Shown in pieces: positions 38,221-48,309 of a stretch of DNA of 64,000 bases. Position 1 is the first letter of the stretch; every line of letters starts with the position of its first letter. The notes under the pieces were generated by a model. It was not told where the DNA came from. It saw only the letters and a program-made list of their open reading frames with translations, and did no database searches. Source of the DNA: Bacteroidales bacterium (GTDB lineage: Bacteria; Bacteroidota; Bacteroidia; Bacteroidales; UBA3663); contig JAFYZW010000066.1 of NCBI GenBank assembly GCA_017548545.1, positions 1 to 64,000 of the forward strand, given 5' to 3'. A program made the position numbers and the translations under genes.

Positions 38221-40776
38221 TTAACTGTCCAATTCGACCACTGTGATACCTGCACCACCAAACTGAACGTGTTCGTCGTGATAATCTTTGATACCCGGCA
38301 GCGTGCTGAGGTACTGCCGAATAGCTTGTCGTAGGGCTCCCGTACCCGTACCATGTAGAATACGCACCTGGCTTACCGAGAGCAGAATAGCATCGTCCAT
38401 ATAATACATCACGGCCTGCAAAGCCTCGTCGGCACGCATGCCACGCACGTCGAGTTGTTGCTTGAATGTCGAACGTCGGCTTGACAGCACTTCGACAGGC
38501 GTCTCGGAGTCCTTGATCAATGCTCCCATACCATTGGTATAGGTCTGCTCCTTCTTGAGTTGGTTGCGGCTGACCTTTTCAAGTCGCGACATATCCACCA
38601 CCGATTTGATCATGCCAAAAGCCACCTGTACCTGGCGCCCATTGACAGCAATCACCTCTCCCACCGTCTGTTGCCCTTTCAGACGAACATTATCGCCTGG
38701 CACGAGCATATCCTGTCCTTGAGTTGGTGAAGTTGCCGACTCATTATTTCGCCCTTTTTCCGTTGGTCGATGCTGCTCTTTAGGTTTGGGTTCTTGCAGT
38801 CGTTTTTCCTTAAAGCTCTCGTGTTCCTTACGGATCCTTCGTGTAGCCTCCTTCTCTGCCTGCGCCTCCTTGATGTCGCGAATGGTCTTTTCAATACGCG
38901 CATTGGCCTGCTGCAACAGCAGATTGGCTTCATCGCGTGCCTGCTGCATTACCTCCTGGCGCTTCGTCTTCAGTTCGCGTGACTTCTCATCATATTCCTG
39001 CGACTTCTGTTCAAGCTCCTTTTCCTGCTGGTGTACCTTCTGGCGCTTAAGCTCCCAATACCGCTTGTCACGGCTGATGTCCTGCAGATACTTGTCCATA
39101 TTGACATAATCTGAACCCACTATTTCCTTGGCATTGTCAATCACATCTCGTGGCAGACCAATCTTATGGGCAATCTCAAGAGCGAAGGACGAACCTGGCC
39201 GACCCACTTCCAGACGGAACAAGGGCCGCATCTCGCCACGGTCGTAGAGCATGGCCCCGTTGACGATACCAGGTGTCTCATCGGCAAACAACTTCAAGTT
39301 GGTAAAGTGGGTGGTGATCACGCCGTTCACCTGTAGGTCATTGAGTTTCGACAGAATGGCCTGAGCAATGGCTCCACCGATTTGCGGCTCGGTACCCGAC
39401 CCAAACTCGTCAACTAGCACAAGTGTGCCTCCTGAACCTGTGAACTGCCCATGGGCACGACGATAGCCATGGGCATTGCGAAGCATGAACTTCATGTTCT
39501 GCAGGTGGCTTGAATAGGTTGAGAGATCATTATCGATGCTTTGCTCATCGCCAATATCCATAAAGATATGGTCGAAGACGGCAACCTCGGAATTATCCTT
39601 CATCGGCACCGGCAAGCCCAGCTGGAGCATATACTGCACAAGACCAAGTGTCTCAAGGCACACAGATTTGCCTCCTGCATTCGGTCCTGAAATAAGTACG
39701 ATACGCTGTTTCTTGTGATCGAGCAAGATGTCAAGCGGCACCACCGTCTTGTCCATTTGCTTGTAGCGCAGATAGAGCAAAGGATGACGTGCCTGTACCC
39801 AATCCGTGATATTCTGCTCCGACAATCGCGGCACGACTCCATCAATCTCATGGGCAAAACGCACTTTGGCACGAAGAAAATCGACCTCACCGAGGAAGTC
39901 GTAACTACCCAGCATCTCATCGATCTCCGGGCGTATAAGGTTGGCTATTGACGTGAGGATGCGGACAATCTCCTGTCGCTCCTCGCTTTCGAGTTCTCGG
40001 ATGCGATTGTTGGCCTCCACCACTTCGGCAGGTTCCACGTATAATGTCTTACCAGTGGCAGATTCGTCATGGACGATGCCACGCAGTTTGCGTTTCGACG
40101 ACGGCGGGATAGGGATGACCAGACGCCCGTCACGCATGGTGGGCATGGTGTCTTTATCCACATAGCCCTCGGCCTGAGCATTGCGCAGAATGCCGCCAAG
40201 CAGACGTCCGATGGAAGCGAGATTGTGCTGCTTCTCACGGCGAATCTCAGCCAATTCGGGACTGGCATTGTCACGTATTTCTCCATTGGGCGTCAAGGTC
40301 TGGTCAATCTTACGTACAATGGACGGAAAAGTAACAACAGCTTGAGCCAACTTATGAAGAAGCGGGAACTGCTCGGCGAAACATACAGTAGCAACACCTC
40401 CATGAAGATGATCAGCCGTACGTATTTCCTCACCATCCTTAGGATTGAGATAACGTACAAGGGCCTCGATGGTGCGCAAGCTACGCATCAGGTCAAAGAG
40501 CTCCTCAGTCTCCAAGAACATACCCACCACACGGATACGCTTGAGGGCAGGAGTGAGGTCGAAGAAGTAATCGGTGGGCAACGGTTGGGAAGCCTGTTCT
40601 ATGAGACGCTTCATCTCGTCAAGCAGGGATAATTCATGCTGCAAGGCACATCGGTCGGTGAGGAATTGCATCTCATCGACCTTGCATGCACCCAGGGGAC
40701 ATAGTGTCGATCCCCTGACCATACCCCGAATCTTGTGGAATCCGAGTTTCTCTTCGAAATTTTGAGGATAGATCAT
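38221..40776 (-). CDS. mutS2: MutS2 family ATPase/endonuclease
   Basis: An 851-aa MutS2 protein. It has the N-terminal MutS-like clamp and core region, the ATPase with Walker A GPNAGGKS (about 364-371), Walker B LVLVDEFGSGTEP, and a long coiled coil (about 540-660). The C-terminal Smr nuclease domain (about 770-851) has LDVRGMRADEAL and HGTGTGALR. MutS2 suppresses recombination and, in some bacteria, splits collided ribosomes. Its ATG shares one base with the stop codon of the YciO-like gene, which implies translational coupling. Confidence 0.93.
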   Translation of the reverse strand: MIYPQNFEEKLGFHKIRGMVRGSTLCPLGACKVDEMQFLTDRCALQHELSLLDEMKRLIEQASQPLPTDYFFDLTPALKRIRVVGMFLETEELFDLMRSLRTIEALVRYLNPKDGEEIRTADHLHGGVATVCFAEQFPLLHKLAQAVVTFPSIVRKIDQTLTPNGEIRDNASPELAEIRREKQHNLASIGRLLGGILRNAQAEGYVDKDTMPTMRDGRLVIPIPPSSKRKLRGIVHDESATGKTLYVEPAEVVEANNRIRELESEERQEIVRILTSIANLIRPEIDEMLGSYDFLGEVDFLRAKVRFAHEIDGVVPRLSEQNITDWVQARHPLLYLRYKQMDKTVVPLDILLDHKKQRIVLISGPNAGGKSVCLETLGLVQYMLQLGLPVPMKDNSEVAVFDHIFMDIGDEQSIDNDLSTYSSHLQNMKFMLRNAHGYRRAHGQFTGSGGTLVLVDEFGSGTEPQIGGAIAQAILSKLNDLQVNGVITTHFTNLKLFADETPGIVNGAMLYDRGEMRPLFRLEVGRPGSSFALEIAHKIGLPRDVIDNAKEIVGSDYVNMDKYLQDISRDKRYWELKRQKVHQQEKELEQKSQEYDEKSRELKTKRQEVMQQARDEANLLLQQANARIEKTIRDIKEAQAEKEATRRIRKEHESFKEKRLQEPKPKEQHRPTEKGRNNESATSPTQGQDMLVPGDNVRLKGQQTVGEVIAVNGRQVQVAFGMIKSVVDMSRLEKVSRNQLKKEQTYTNGMGALIKDSETPVEVLSSRRSTFKQQLDVRGMRADEALQAVMYYMDDAILLSVSQVRILHGTGTGALRQAIRQYLSTLPGIKDYHDEHVQFGGAGITVVELDS

Positions 40777-41405
40777 TATTCCTCCAATTGCCCCACTCCC
40801 TGACGAAGCACCTCAGGCTCGTCACCTATCAGATTAATCACCGTCGAAGGTTGTTCTTCACCATAGCCACCGTCGATAAGCACATCGGCCTGATTCTGAA
40901 ATGCCTCCTCAATGAGGAATGGATCAGTCATGTAACTGATCTCGTTGTCTTCGTTACCATCTTCCACTTGCACCTTCAACGATGTGGTAAGAAGCGGACG
41001 GCCTAATTCCTCGAGCAATGCGTGCAGAATGGGCTGGTTGGGGATACGAATACCCACAGTGTTTCGACTGCGGAACACCTTGGGCAACTTAGAGCCAGCC
41101 TCCAAAATGAAGGTAAAGGGACCTGGTAGATTTTTACGCAGCAGCTTGAACTGTCGATCAGAGATGCGTACGTAATCGGCTGCTTGAGCAATATCGCGGC
41201 AGATGATCGAGAGGTGTCCGTTCTTCTGTTCTTCTTTGCGGTATTGATAGATTTTTTCAACGGCACGCTGGTTAAGTGCATCACATCCGATAGCATATAC
41301 CGAATCAGTGGGATAGATTACGATGCCCCCATCACGCACCACCTGAGCGATATCTTGTAAGATGCGAGTATTTGGGTTGTTGGCGTAAAGTTTGTAGGTT
41401 TGCAT
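40776..41405 (-). CDS. YciO-like Sua5/YrdC family protein
   Basis: A 209-aa YrdC-fold protein (GGIVIYPTDSVYAIGCDA, then KNLPGPFTFILEA and TVGIRIPNQP). The KRxxKP-type and STSAN motifs of true threonylcarbamoyl-AMP synthases are altered here: KNGHLSIIC and LTTSLKVQ. This makes it more like E. coli YciO than TsaC. A canonical tsaC-type gene exists at 52806. It carries its own promoter 22 bp upstream and is coupled to mutS2. Confidence 0.82.
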   Translation of the reverse strand: MQTYKLYANNPNTRILQDIAQVVRDGGIVIYPTDSVYAIGCDALNQRAVEKIYQYRKEEQKNGHLSIICRDIAQAADYVRISDRQFKLLRKNLPGPFTFILEAGSKLPKVFRSRNTVGIRIPNQPILHALLEELGRPLLTTSLKVQVEDGNEDNEISYMTDPFLIEEAFQNQADVLIDGGYGEEQPSTVINLIGDEPEVLRQGVGQLEE

Positions 41406-41427
41406 AAATAATTCTTTTTAGCGGGCA

Positions 41428-41459
41428 CAAAGGTACGCAAGTTTTTCCGAAACTCCAAA
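41428..41459 (-). promoter_or_regulatory. promoter of the yciO-like/mutS2 operon
   Basis: On the minus strand TTTG (41456-41459), 20 bp, then TACCTTTG (41428-41435). The leader is about 17-20 nt. Confidence 0.8.
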
Positions 41460-41479
41460 TAAAGTAGAAACTTTTTGCA

Positions 41480-41585
41480 AAAAAACAAGGCAAGGGATTC
41501 TTCCCTTGCCTAAAACCTATCATAGTTAAGCAAATCTTGAGTCAGTCTTACACGGAGCCTCACGGCTCGGTTTTCTTGTAATGCG
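41480..41585 (-). ncRNA. candidate small RNA, about 105 nt
   Basis: The segment has the three parts of a stand-alone small RNA gene: a -7 box at 41589-41596, a structured body, and an intrinsic terminator. The body holds a hairpin with stem GAGCC/GGCTC and a GTGA tetraloop (41555-41568), extended by a TTACA/TGTAA outer stem (41548-41581). The terminator is at 41488-41511. It ends before the separate promoter of the yciO-like gene, so it is not that gene's leader. It matches no RNA family I know; it does not have the SRP or tmRNA consensus. Confidence 0.55.
41488..41511 (-). terminator. intrinsic terminator of the candidate small RNA
   Basis: AGGCAAGGGA (41488-41497) pairs perfectly with TCCCTTGCCT (41502-41511) around a 4-nt loop. 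On the minus strand it is followed by TGTTTTTTTGC. Confidence 0.85.
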
Positions 41586-41588
41586 TTG

Positions 41589-41596
41589 CAAAGATA
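41589..41596 (-). promoter_or_regulatory. -7 box of the candidate small RNA
   Basis: TATCTTTG on the minus strand, about 100 bp upstream of the terminator. A TTTG is present upstream but at only 11 bp, so the -33 box is not clear. Confidence 0.5.
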
Positions 41597-41731
41597 AGTG
41601 AAAGTGACAAAAAAAGGTTACGAAATTGTAAAAATATTGAGTTTTTTACAATTTTGGATTATATTTGTATGAATTTACTCCCTTCTTGTATTTTTCTTCA
41701 AGTAATATTATTGTGTATCGAAAAAAAACAT

Positions 41732-41739
41732 TATATTTG
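41732..41739 (+). promoter_or_regulatory. -7 box placed 4 bp before an ATG
   Basis: TATATTTG is followed by CACC and then the ATG of the flavoprotein gene at 41744. The predicted transcription start falls at or next to the ATG, so the mRNA is probably leaderless. Confidence 0.6.
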
Positions 41740-41743
41740 CACC

Positions 41744-42985
41744 ATGAAAACTGCAATCATCGGAGCTGGTGCAGCCGGTTGTTTTTGCGCCACAATCCTT
41801 AAACGTTTCCTCCCAGAAGCTCAGATCGACATATATGAGAGTGGCTCTAAACCGCTCCAAAAAGTGGCCATTACGGGAGGTGGTCGCTGCAATCTGACTA
41901 ACAATTTCACGGACGTAAAGAGCTTAAATCAGATTTATCCAAGAGGTTTCAACCTGATGAAACGTCTTTTTAAGTGTTTCGATCACCAAGCCACCATGCG
42001 ATGGTTCGAGGAAGAAGGCGTAAAGCTCATTATACAAGATGATCATTGCGTATTTCCTAAAAGCCAAGATGCAATGGAGATCGTTTCGACCCTGCTACGA
42101 GGTATGCAGGGAGTGAGGATATATACCCGTCAGCGAGTTAAGGAAATCCTGCCATGCGATAATCACAGTTACAAGATTAGCACCGACAGCCGCTGTGAGA
42201 TCTATGACAATGTAGTGGTGACCTCAGGAGGTTCACCAAAGGCTTCGGGACTCGACTTTCTTTCTGAACTGGCGTTAGAGATTGTTCCACCGGTCCCCTC
42301 TCTCTTCTCATTCTCCATCTCCGAAAAGGAAGATATAACTCCTATTACGGAACTTATGGGCATTGTGGTGAAAGACACAGAGATACGACTAACAGGCACC
42401 AAATTCAAATCGGAGGGCCCGTTATTAATCACCCATTGGGGCATGTCGGGACCTGCTATCCTCCGTCTTTCAAGTTATGCGGCACGTTGGTTGGCTGAAA
42501 GAAACTACGAGGCCACCCTTTCGATAAACTGGTTAGGAGGCATGATTGAAGAGAATGTGCGTAAGATGTTACAGCAACAGATGGATGACAATCCCAAAAA
42601 GCAGATTGGCTCCATACATCCGATCACCCAACGGCTGTGGCACTATCTTCTGCAAAAAAATCGTATAGAACCTGAACGTCGATGTGCAGATGTGAGCGGC
42701 AAACTGCTCAACAAACTGGTGGCATCATTATGCAACGACATCTACCACATTTGTGGGCAAAATCGATACAAGGACGAGTTCGTTACTTGCGGAGGCGTAT
42801 CACTTTCGAACATCGATCCGAACACCCTCGAGTGCAAAAAACATCGCGGTATATATTTCGCTGGTGAAGTGCTGGATGTTGATGCCGTGACGGGAGGTTT
42901 TAACCTGCAAGCTGCATGGACCATGGGGTACATTGTTGCGCACTCCATCATTCAAGGACAAGTCACCCTTCTTAACCCAAAATGA
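41744..42985 (+). CDS. HI0933-like (YhiN type) FAD-dependent oxidoreductase
   Basis: A 413-aa cytoplasmic flavoprotein. The FAD-binding Rossmann start is MKTAIIGAGAAGCFCATIL, and the family motif ITGGGRCNLTN follows at about 47-57. Near the C-terminus are TCGGVSLSNID and IYFAGEVLDVDAVTGGFNLQ, which are typical of HI0933-like proteins. The substrate is not known. The ATG at 41744 is chosen over an upstream in-frame ATG because the -7 box lies between them. Confidence 0.85.
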   Translation: MKTAIIGAGAAGCFCATILKRFLPEAQIDIYESGSKPLQKVAITGGGRCNLTNNFTDVKSLNQIYPRGFNLMKRLFKCFDHQATMRWFEEEGVKLIIQDDHCVFPKSQDAMEIVSTLLRGMQGVRIYTRQRVKEILPCDNHSYKISTDSRCEIYDNVVVTSGGSPKASGLDFLSELALEIVPPVPSLFSFSISEKEDITPITELMGIVVKDTEIRLTGTKFKSEGPLLITHWGMSGPAILRLSSYAARWLAERNYEATLSINWLGGMIEENVRKMLQQQMDDNPKKQIGSIHPITQRLWHYLLQKNRIEPERRCADVSGKLLNKLVASLCNDIYHICGQNRYKDEFVTCGGVSLSNIDPNTLECKKHRGIYFAGEVLDVDAVTGGFNLQAAWTMGYIVAHSIIQGQVTLLNPK

Positions 42986-43070
42986 TATGTAGAGATTGCT
43001 TTGAATACTTTTTACTTGTCAAAAGTATGAAAAGTGGAAAAAGCTCAAAGGATATTTGGTGAATATTTAC

Positions 43071-43078
43071 TATCTTTG
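43071..43078 (+). promoter_or_regulatory. -7 box of the porin gene
   Basis: TATCTTTG lies 47 bp before the porin ATG. The TTTG upstream is at 12 bp, too short for the standard spacing. Confidence 0.55.
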
Positions 43079-43125
43079 CACCGTTCTAGTATGCATATCC
43101 TCCACTTTTTTACAATATTACTACT

Positions 43126-44337
43126 ATGAAAAAGCTTTTTTCCATCGCAGCCGCTTTAGCAATCGCGCTGCCGGTTTGGGCCGAAGAGCCTGAAACCAAT
43201 GTAACTAATGCCAATGAGACTTCCTCGGCAATTACGTCTGAGGACGAGCCATCGGGGTTCTTTACCTCGATGCTGAACGATGCCATCGAAAACACTATGG
43301 ATCCCCAAGGCCCAGGTCCACGCCGGGGACATAGACCTCCTGGTGGACCCGCTCCAAAAGAGGATGAACCGCACTATGGCCGCACCGTAACAGGCTTTGC
43401 TTCAGCTCCCAAATTTGGCGGCTATTATATCGGACGCTATTCCTACAGTGACCAGGACGGCTCACACGGCGGTGCAGGCTTCAACCAGCGCCTCATCCGT
43501 GCCTACGTTGACGGCTCTATCTTCAAGGACTTCAAGTACCGCATCCAGGTACAGGTGAACAACGCTTCGTTCCACATGAAGGACGTGTTCATCGAATGGG
43601 GTCACTACAGCTTCTTCAAAATCAAGGTCGGACAGTACAAACGTGCCTTTGGTTTTGAGAACCCCATGAATCCTTGGGACATCACCGCTGGCGACTACTC
43701 ACTCTTCACCAAGGCGCTGACCGGACATGACGACTACGTCAAGAAGGCCGCTGGCGTGGCCTCCGACTCAGATGGCGGTCGTGACCAAGGCGTACAGATC
43801 CAAGGTGACTTCGGCAAGATGAAAGGCGGGTATGACCTCATTCATTACCAGATTGGCCTATGGAACGGCCAGGGCATCAATGTCAGCGATGCCGACGGCA
43901 AGAAGGACCTCATCGGAACCATTCAAGTACAGCCCATCAAGAACCTCTTCATCGGCTTCTTCGGCTGGCACGGTGACTACGTTTACAATGGCGACGAACA
44001 TAGCAAGAACCGTTATGCCTTCGGCCTGAAGTACGACAACAAGGGCTGGACACTGCGTGGCGAATGGGGCCACGGACAGTCAGACCTGGGCAAGGCTGAT
44101 GCCTGGTACATCATTGGCGGCATGCCAGTAAACGACTGGTGGAAGATTGCCGCTGAATACCAGTGCTACCGTCTGGGCAAAGAGTGGGGACGTTCGCATA
44201 ACATGTATTCGTTCATCTCGAACTTCCAGCTCCACAAGAACCTCATGTTCCAGATTCAGTACAACTACAACAACAAGCGCGCAGCAGCCGATCCAGACTA
44301 TAATGAGATCTGGGGCGAATTCTATTTCCGCTTCTGA
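43126..44337 (+). CDS. OprO/OprP-like outer-membrane porin
   Basis: A 403-aa protein with a signal peptide ([20 protein letters not shown]). A Pro/Gly-rich low-complexity stretch follows at about 62-85 ([17 protein letters not shown]). The rest is a beta-barrel of the phosphate-selective porin family ([51 protein letters not shown]) that ends in Phe. It probably admits anions or small solutes; the ligand is not known. It lies 29 bp before alaS. Confidence 0.8.
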   Translation: MKKLFSIAAALAIALPVWAEEPETNVTNANETSSAITSEDEPSGFFTSMLNDAIENTMDPQGPGPRRGHRPPGGPAPKEDEPHYGRTVTGFASAPKFGGYYIGRYSYSDQDGSHGGAGFNQRLIRAYVDGSIFKDFKYRIQVQVNNASFHMKDVFIEWGHYSFFKIKVGQYKRAFGFENPMNPWDITAGDYSLFTKALTGHDDYVKKAAGVASDSDGGRDQGVQIQGDFGKMKGGYDLIHYQIGLWNGQGINVSDADGKKDLIGTIQVQPIKNLFIGFFGWHGDYVYNGDEHSKNRYAFGLKYDNKGWTLRGEWGHGQSDLGKADAWYIIGGMPVNDWWKIAAEYQCYRLGKEWGRSHNMYSFISNFQLHKNLMFQIQYNYNNKRAAADPDYNEIWGEFYFRF

Positions 44338-44366
44338 TCATACGTAATATTTTTCCAAAACAATTA

Positions 44367-46988
44367 ATGATGACCGCAAAAGAAATCCGCGAGAGCTTCC
44401 TGAAGTTTTTTGCTTCGAAAGGTTGCACCATTGTCCCATCGGCTCCGATGGTGCTTAAGGGCGACCCCACCCTAATGTTTACCAACGCTGGTATGAACCA
44501 GTTTAAGGATATCATTCTCGGCAATGTCGAGAAGAAGTTTAGCCGTGCCGCCGACAGCCAGAAATGTCTGCGTGTCAGTGGCAAGCACAACGACCTGGAG
44601 GAGGTAGGTCACGATACCTACCACCATACGATGTTTGAGATGCTCGGCAACTGGTCGTTTGGCGACTACTTCAAGGAGGAAGCTATCTCGTGGGCGTGGG
44701 AATACCTGGTTGACAAACTGCACCTCGACCCGAAGAACCTATATGCTACCGTTTTCGAGGGATCGAAAGAGGAAGGACTGGAACGTGACAATGAGGCAGC
44801 CGATATTTGGCTGCGCTTCCTGCCAAATGACCATATCCTCAACGGTAACAAGCATGACAATTTCTGGGAGATGGGCGACACCGGCCCTTGCGGCCCCTGC
44901 TCGGAAATACACTACGATAGCCGGTCAGAGACCGAGAAGAGCGCGACCCCAGGACGTGAGCTTGTCAACAAGGATCACCCGCAGGTGATTGAGATCTGGA
45001 ACCTCGTCTTCATGCAGTACAACCGCAAGGCCGACGGCAGCCTCGAGAAGCTACCTGCCCATGTGATTGATACAGGCATGGGCTTCGAACGTCTGGTGCG
45101 CACCTTACAGGGCAAGACCTCGAACTACGACACCGACGTCTTCCAGCCAATCATTCAGGTCATTGGTGCACTCAGCGGCCATAGCTATGGTGAGGACGCA
45201 AAGACCGATGTGGCCATGCGCGTCCTCGCCGACCATATCCGCACTATCGCATTTGCCATCACCGACGGTCAGTTGCCCAGCAATGCCAAGGCTGGCTATG
45301 TGATACGCCGCATCCTGCGTCGCGCTGTACGTTATGCTTACACATATCTGGGACAGAAGGAAGCCTTCCTCTACAAGCTCTTGCCCGTACTCATCGAAAC
45401 CATGGGCGATGCTTATCCAGAACTGAAGGTCCAGAACGAACTCATCGTGAAGGTCATCAAGGAGGAGGAGGACAGCTTCCTACGCACCCTCGCTGGCGGC
45501 ATCAAGCGCCTTGAGAACATCATGGCCGACACCAAGGCCGATGGCAAAACCGTAATCGATGGCAAGGAAGCTTTCACACTCTTCGATACATACGGGTTCC
45601 CGTTAGATCTTACCGAACTTATCGCACGTGAGAACGGCATGACTATCGACGAAGAGGGCTTCAAAGTGAATATGCAGGCCCAGAAGGAGCGTGCTCGCAA
45701 TGCTGCTGCGGTCGAGAATGGTGACTGGGTGGAACTCCATGCCGGCACCACCGACTTCGTGGGCTACGACTTCCTGGAGGCCGAGACCGAGGTGTTACGT
45801 TACCGCAGCATCAAGCAGAAAAACAAAACCTACTACCAGCTTGTGCTCGAAAAGACTCCATTCTACGGTGAGATGGGTGGACAAGTGGGCGACAAGGGTA
45901 TGCTCATCTTTGGCGAAGGCGAGGCCATCAAGGTCATCGACACCAAGCGCGAGAACAACCTCGCTGTCCATATCGTCGAAAAACTTCCCACCGACATCAC
46001 TGCTCCTGTATTAGCCAAGGTCGATGAGGAGTCGCGCATTGCCATCGAGTGTAACCACACAGCCACTCACATCCTCGACTACTGCCTTCGCAAAGTACTC
46101 GGCACTCACGTTGAGCAGAAGGGCTCCTACGTGAGCAGCGAGAGCCTACGCTTCGACTTCAGCCACTTCCAGAAGGTGACCGATGCCGAGATACGTGAGG
46201 TGGAACATCTGGCCAACAAGATGGTGCGTGAAGGCATCGCCATTGAGGAGCATCGTCACATGCCTATCGACGAGGCACGTCAGATGGGCGCCATTGCCCT
46301 CTTCGGCGAGAAGTACGGCGACGAGGTGCGCGTCGTGAAGTTTGGCCCCAGTGTCGAACTCTGCGGCGGCACACACATCAACAACACCGGACGCATAGGC
46401 ATGATTCGCATTGTGTCAGAGTCATCGGTTGCTGCTGGAGTACGCCGCATCGAGGCCATCACCGGCAAGGCTGTCGAAGACACTCTCGACAACATGCAGG
46501 ATATGATACGCAGTCTGAAGGAGATGTTTAACAATGCACCCAACCTCGTCAGCGCCATCAAGCACCAGCTCGAAGAGGACAGTTTCATCAAGCATCAGAT
46601 TGCTGAATTCAAGAAGCAGCAGGAGCAGCAAATGAAGCAGAAGTACGCAGAGGGCGCCATCGACATCAACGGCATGCGTGTCATCAAGATTCATTGTCCA
46701 ATGGAGCCTGACTCGATCAAAAACATCGCCTTCCAATTGCGCCAAGAGAACCAAAACACCATCATCGTGGCTGGCACCAGCTACCAAACCAAGCCTCTGC
46801 TCACCGTGGCCATCAGCGACGATATCGTGAAGCAGGGCAATCTCAATGCTGGCCAGTTAGTGAAAGGTGCTGCCAGGCTCATCAGCGGAGGCGGCGGCGG
46901 TCAGCCACACTTTGCCCAAGCAGGTGGCAAGAGCGAAGACGGACTACCAGCAGCCATCGACTACATCCTCGATGAAATAAGAGGATAA
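44367..46988 (+). CDS. alaS: alanyl-tRNA synthetase
   Basis: An 873-aa enzyme of normal length that charges tRNA-Ala. The N-terminus has the class II core ([15 protein letters not shown] start, [35 protein letters not shown]). The editing domain has the metal-binding HxxxH in [10 protein letters not shown] and the CGGTH motif. The C-terminal oligomerisation/DHHA1 part ends with a Gly-rich [14 protein letters not shown]. Two ATG codons stand in tandem at 44367 and 44370; either could be used. Confidence 0.96.
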   Translation: MMTAKEIRESFLKFFASKGCTIVPSAPMVLKGDPTLMFTNAGMNQFKDIILGNVEKKFSRAADSQKCLRVSGKHNDLEEVGHDTYHHTMFEMLGNWSFGDYFKEEAISWAWEYLVDKLHLDPKNLYATVFEGSKEEGLERDNEAADIWLRFLPNDHILNGNKHDNFWEMGDTGPCGPCSEIHYDSRSETEKSATPGRELVNKDHPQVIEIWNLVFMQYNRKADGSLEKLPAHVIDTGMGFERLVRTLQGKTSNYDTDVFQPIIQVIGALSGHSYGEDAKTDVAMRVLADHIRTIAFAITDGQLPSNAKAGYVIRRILRRAVRYAYTYLGQKEAFLYKLLPVLIETMGDAYPELKVQNELIVKVIKEEEDSFLRTLAGGIKRLENIMADTKADGKTVIDGKEAFTLFDTYGFPLDLTELIARENGMTIDEEGFKVNMQAQKERARNAAAVENGDWVELHAGTTDFVGYDFLEAETEVLRYRSIKQKNKTYYQLVLEKTPFYGEMGGQVGDKGMLIFGEGEAIKVIDTKRENNLAVHIVEKLPTDITAPVLAKVDEESRIAIECNHTATHILDYCLRKVLGTHVEQKGSYVSSESLRFDFSHFQKVTDAEIREVEHLANKMVREGIAIEEHRHMPIDEARQMGAIALFGEKYGDEVRVVKFGPSVELCGGTHINNTGRIGMIRIVSESSVAAGVRRIEAITGKAVEDTLDNMQDMIRSLKEMFNNAPNLVSAIKHQLEEDSFIKHQIAEFKKQQEQQMKQKYAEGAIDINGMRVIKIHCPMEPDSIKNIAFQLRQENQNTIIVAGTSYQTKPLLTVAISDDIVKQGNLNAGQLVKGAARLISGGGGGQPHFAQAGGKSEDGLPAAIDYILDEIRG

Positions 46989-47000
46989 CTTTATTACCCC

Positions 47001-48083
47001 ATGATGCGAAAATTCCTTCCTTTCCTCTTTTTATTCTTCACTTCGGTCACTACCCTTTGGGCCGATGCGAAGATTAAATTTGTGACCAACACCCATGACT
47101 TCGGCACCATCCAAGAGAAAGATGGAGACGTGACTGCAAAGTTCGAATTCACCAACGAAGGCGATTCCCCTCTGCTCATCACACGCGCCACAGCGACCTG
47201 CGGATGCACCACTCCAGATCATCCCAAGAAGCCACTGCGCCCTGGCGAGAAGGGAGAGATTGTAGTGACGTATCACGCCAAAGGCCGTCCCGGACCATTC
47301 GACAAGAGCATTTACGTCTATTCGAACGATGCCAAGAACGAAAAGGTGCTGCTCACCATCACAGGCAACGTCATCAGTTCTACAGGAATCCGCGAGACAT
47401 TCACCGAAGAGTTGGGTGGAGGTTTGCGTGTAAAGACTCTTTCACTCAACTTCTTCGATGTCTATCCCGGCCGCAACAACCGCACCCGCACTCTCGCAGT
47501 GTATAACGAGGGAGATACACCCATGACGCTCACCTATCGCAATGTGCCCAAGCACATCCACATAGATTGCGATCCCGAAGTCATCGAACCCAAACAACAA
47601 GGACGCGTGCTTGTGACCTTTGAGACAGAGAAGGTAAAGGACTGGGGTACTCATACTGACGTGATAGAAATATACGTGAAAGGGCAGGAGACACGCATGA
47701 AGAACAACCGCATCACTTTACTGGCTGACATCTGGGAGGACTTCAGCAAACTCACCAAAGAGCAACGTCAGAATGCCCCAGAAATCGAAGTGTCGAACAC
47801 CATCATCGACTTCGAAAAGGGTAACAATACACGTACCCGCGAACTAACAGTTCGAAACACCGGCAAGGAGATACTTCAGATACGCAAGGTTCAGCATGAT
47901 GACGTCGAGGCATTCCAAGCCACCCTCGACAAGACTTCGCTCAAACCAGGTGAAGCCGCTAAGTTGCACATCACTTTCAATCCTACCAAGACCAAGAAAC
48001 GAAGCATCAACCAACATCTCACCATCATCAGCAACGACCCGAGTAATTCGCGCGTCATCGTCAACATACAAGCAGGGAAATAG
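47001..48083 (+). CDS. secreted DUF1573 protein with repeated Ig-like domains
   Basis: A 360-aa exported protein (MMRKFLPFLFLFFTSVTTLW as signal). It has a typical DUF1573 unit: HDFGTIQEKDGDVTAKFEFT, then ATCGCTTPDHPKKPLRPGEK and IYVYSND. A second, third and partial fourth related Ig-like unit follow (about 125-355). DUF1573 proteins are common in Bacteroidetes envelopes and have no settled role. The gene starts 12 bp after alaS, so it may share its mRNA. Confidence 0.82.
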   Translation: MMRKFLPFLFLFFTSVTTLWADAKIKFVTNTHDFGTIQEKDGDVTAKFEFTNEGDSPLLITRATATCGCTTPDHPKKPLRPGEKGEIVVTYHAKGRPGPFDKSIYVYSNDAKNEKVLLTITGNVISSTGIRETFTEELGGGLRVKTLSLNFFDVYPGRNNRTRTLAVYNEGDTPMTLTYRNVPKHIHIDCDPEVIEPKQQGRVLVTFETEKVKDWGTHTDVIEIYVKGQETRMKNNRITLLADIWEDFSKLTKEQRQNAPEIEVSNTIIDFEKGNNTRTRELTVRNTGKEILQIRKVQHDDVEAFQATLDKTSLKPGEAAKLHITFNPTKTKKRSINQHLTIISNDPSNSRVIVNIQAGK

Positions 48084-48233
48084 GCTTGCGGTGTATTCCC
48101 AAGGCTGTATTAGTGTTGTGTTGTGCGCCAAAAAATGCCAAATATAGGTTTCAAAGCAGACTTTTATGGCAAAATTACGAGCATCGAAAGTTCATTATTT
48201 TGCTTTTTCTGTGCAAATTACAATTAAAAACAG

Positions 48234-48241
48234 TAAATTTG
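48234..48241 (+). promoter_or_regulatory. -7 box of mdh
   Basis: TAAATTTG, 68 bp before the mdh ATG. The rest of the 226-bp gap after the DUF1573 gene shows nothing else that I can name. Confidence 0.6.
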
Positions 48242-48309
48242 CAACGTTATAATTACCCCAATAATAAGAAACAAAACAATATTCGATTATCATTAAAAAA
48301 ATAAAAACA

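Noticed and set aside
40776..40778. Overlap of yciO-like stop and mutS2 start as an annotation error
   Set aside because: A one-base TAATG overlap is a normal form of translational coupling, and both proteins have proper ends.
41332..41523. Leftward 63-codon frame through the small-RNA terminator
   Set aside because: It crosses a terminator stem and the yciO promoter and overlaps yciO in another frame.
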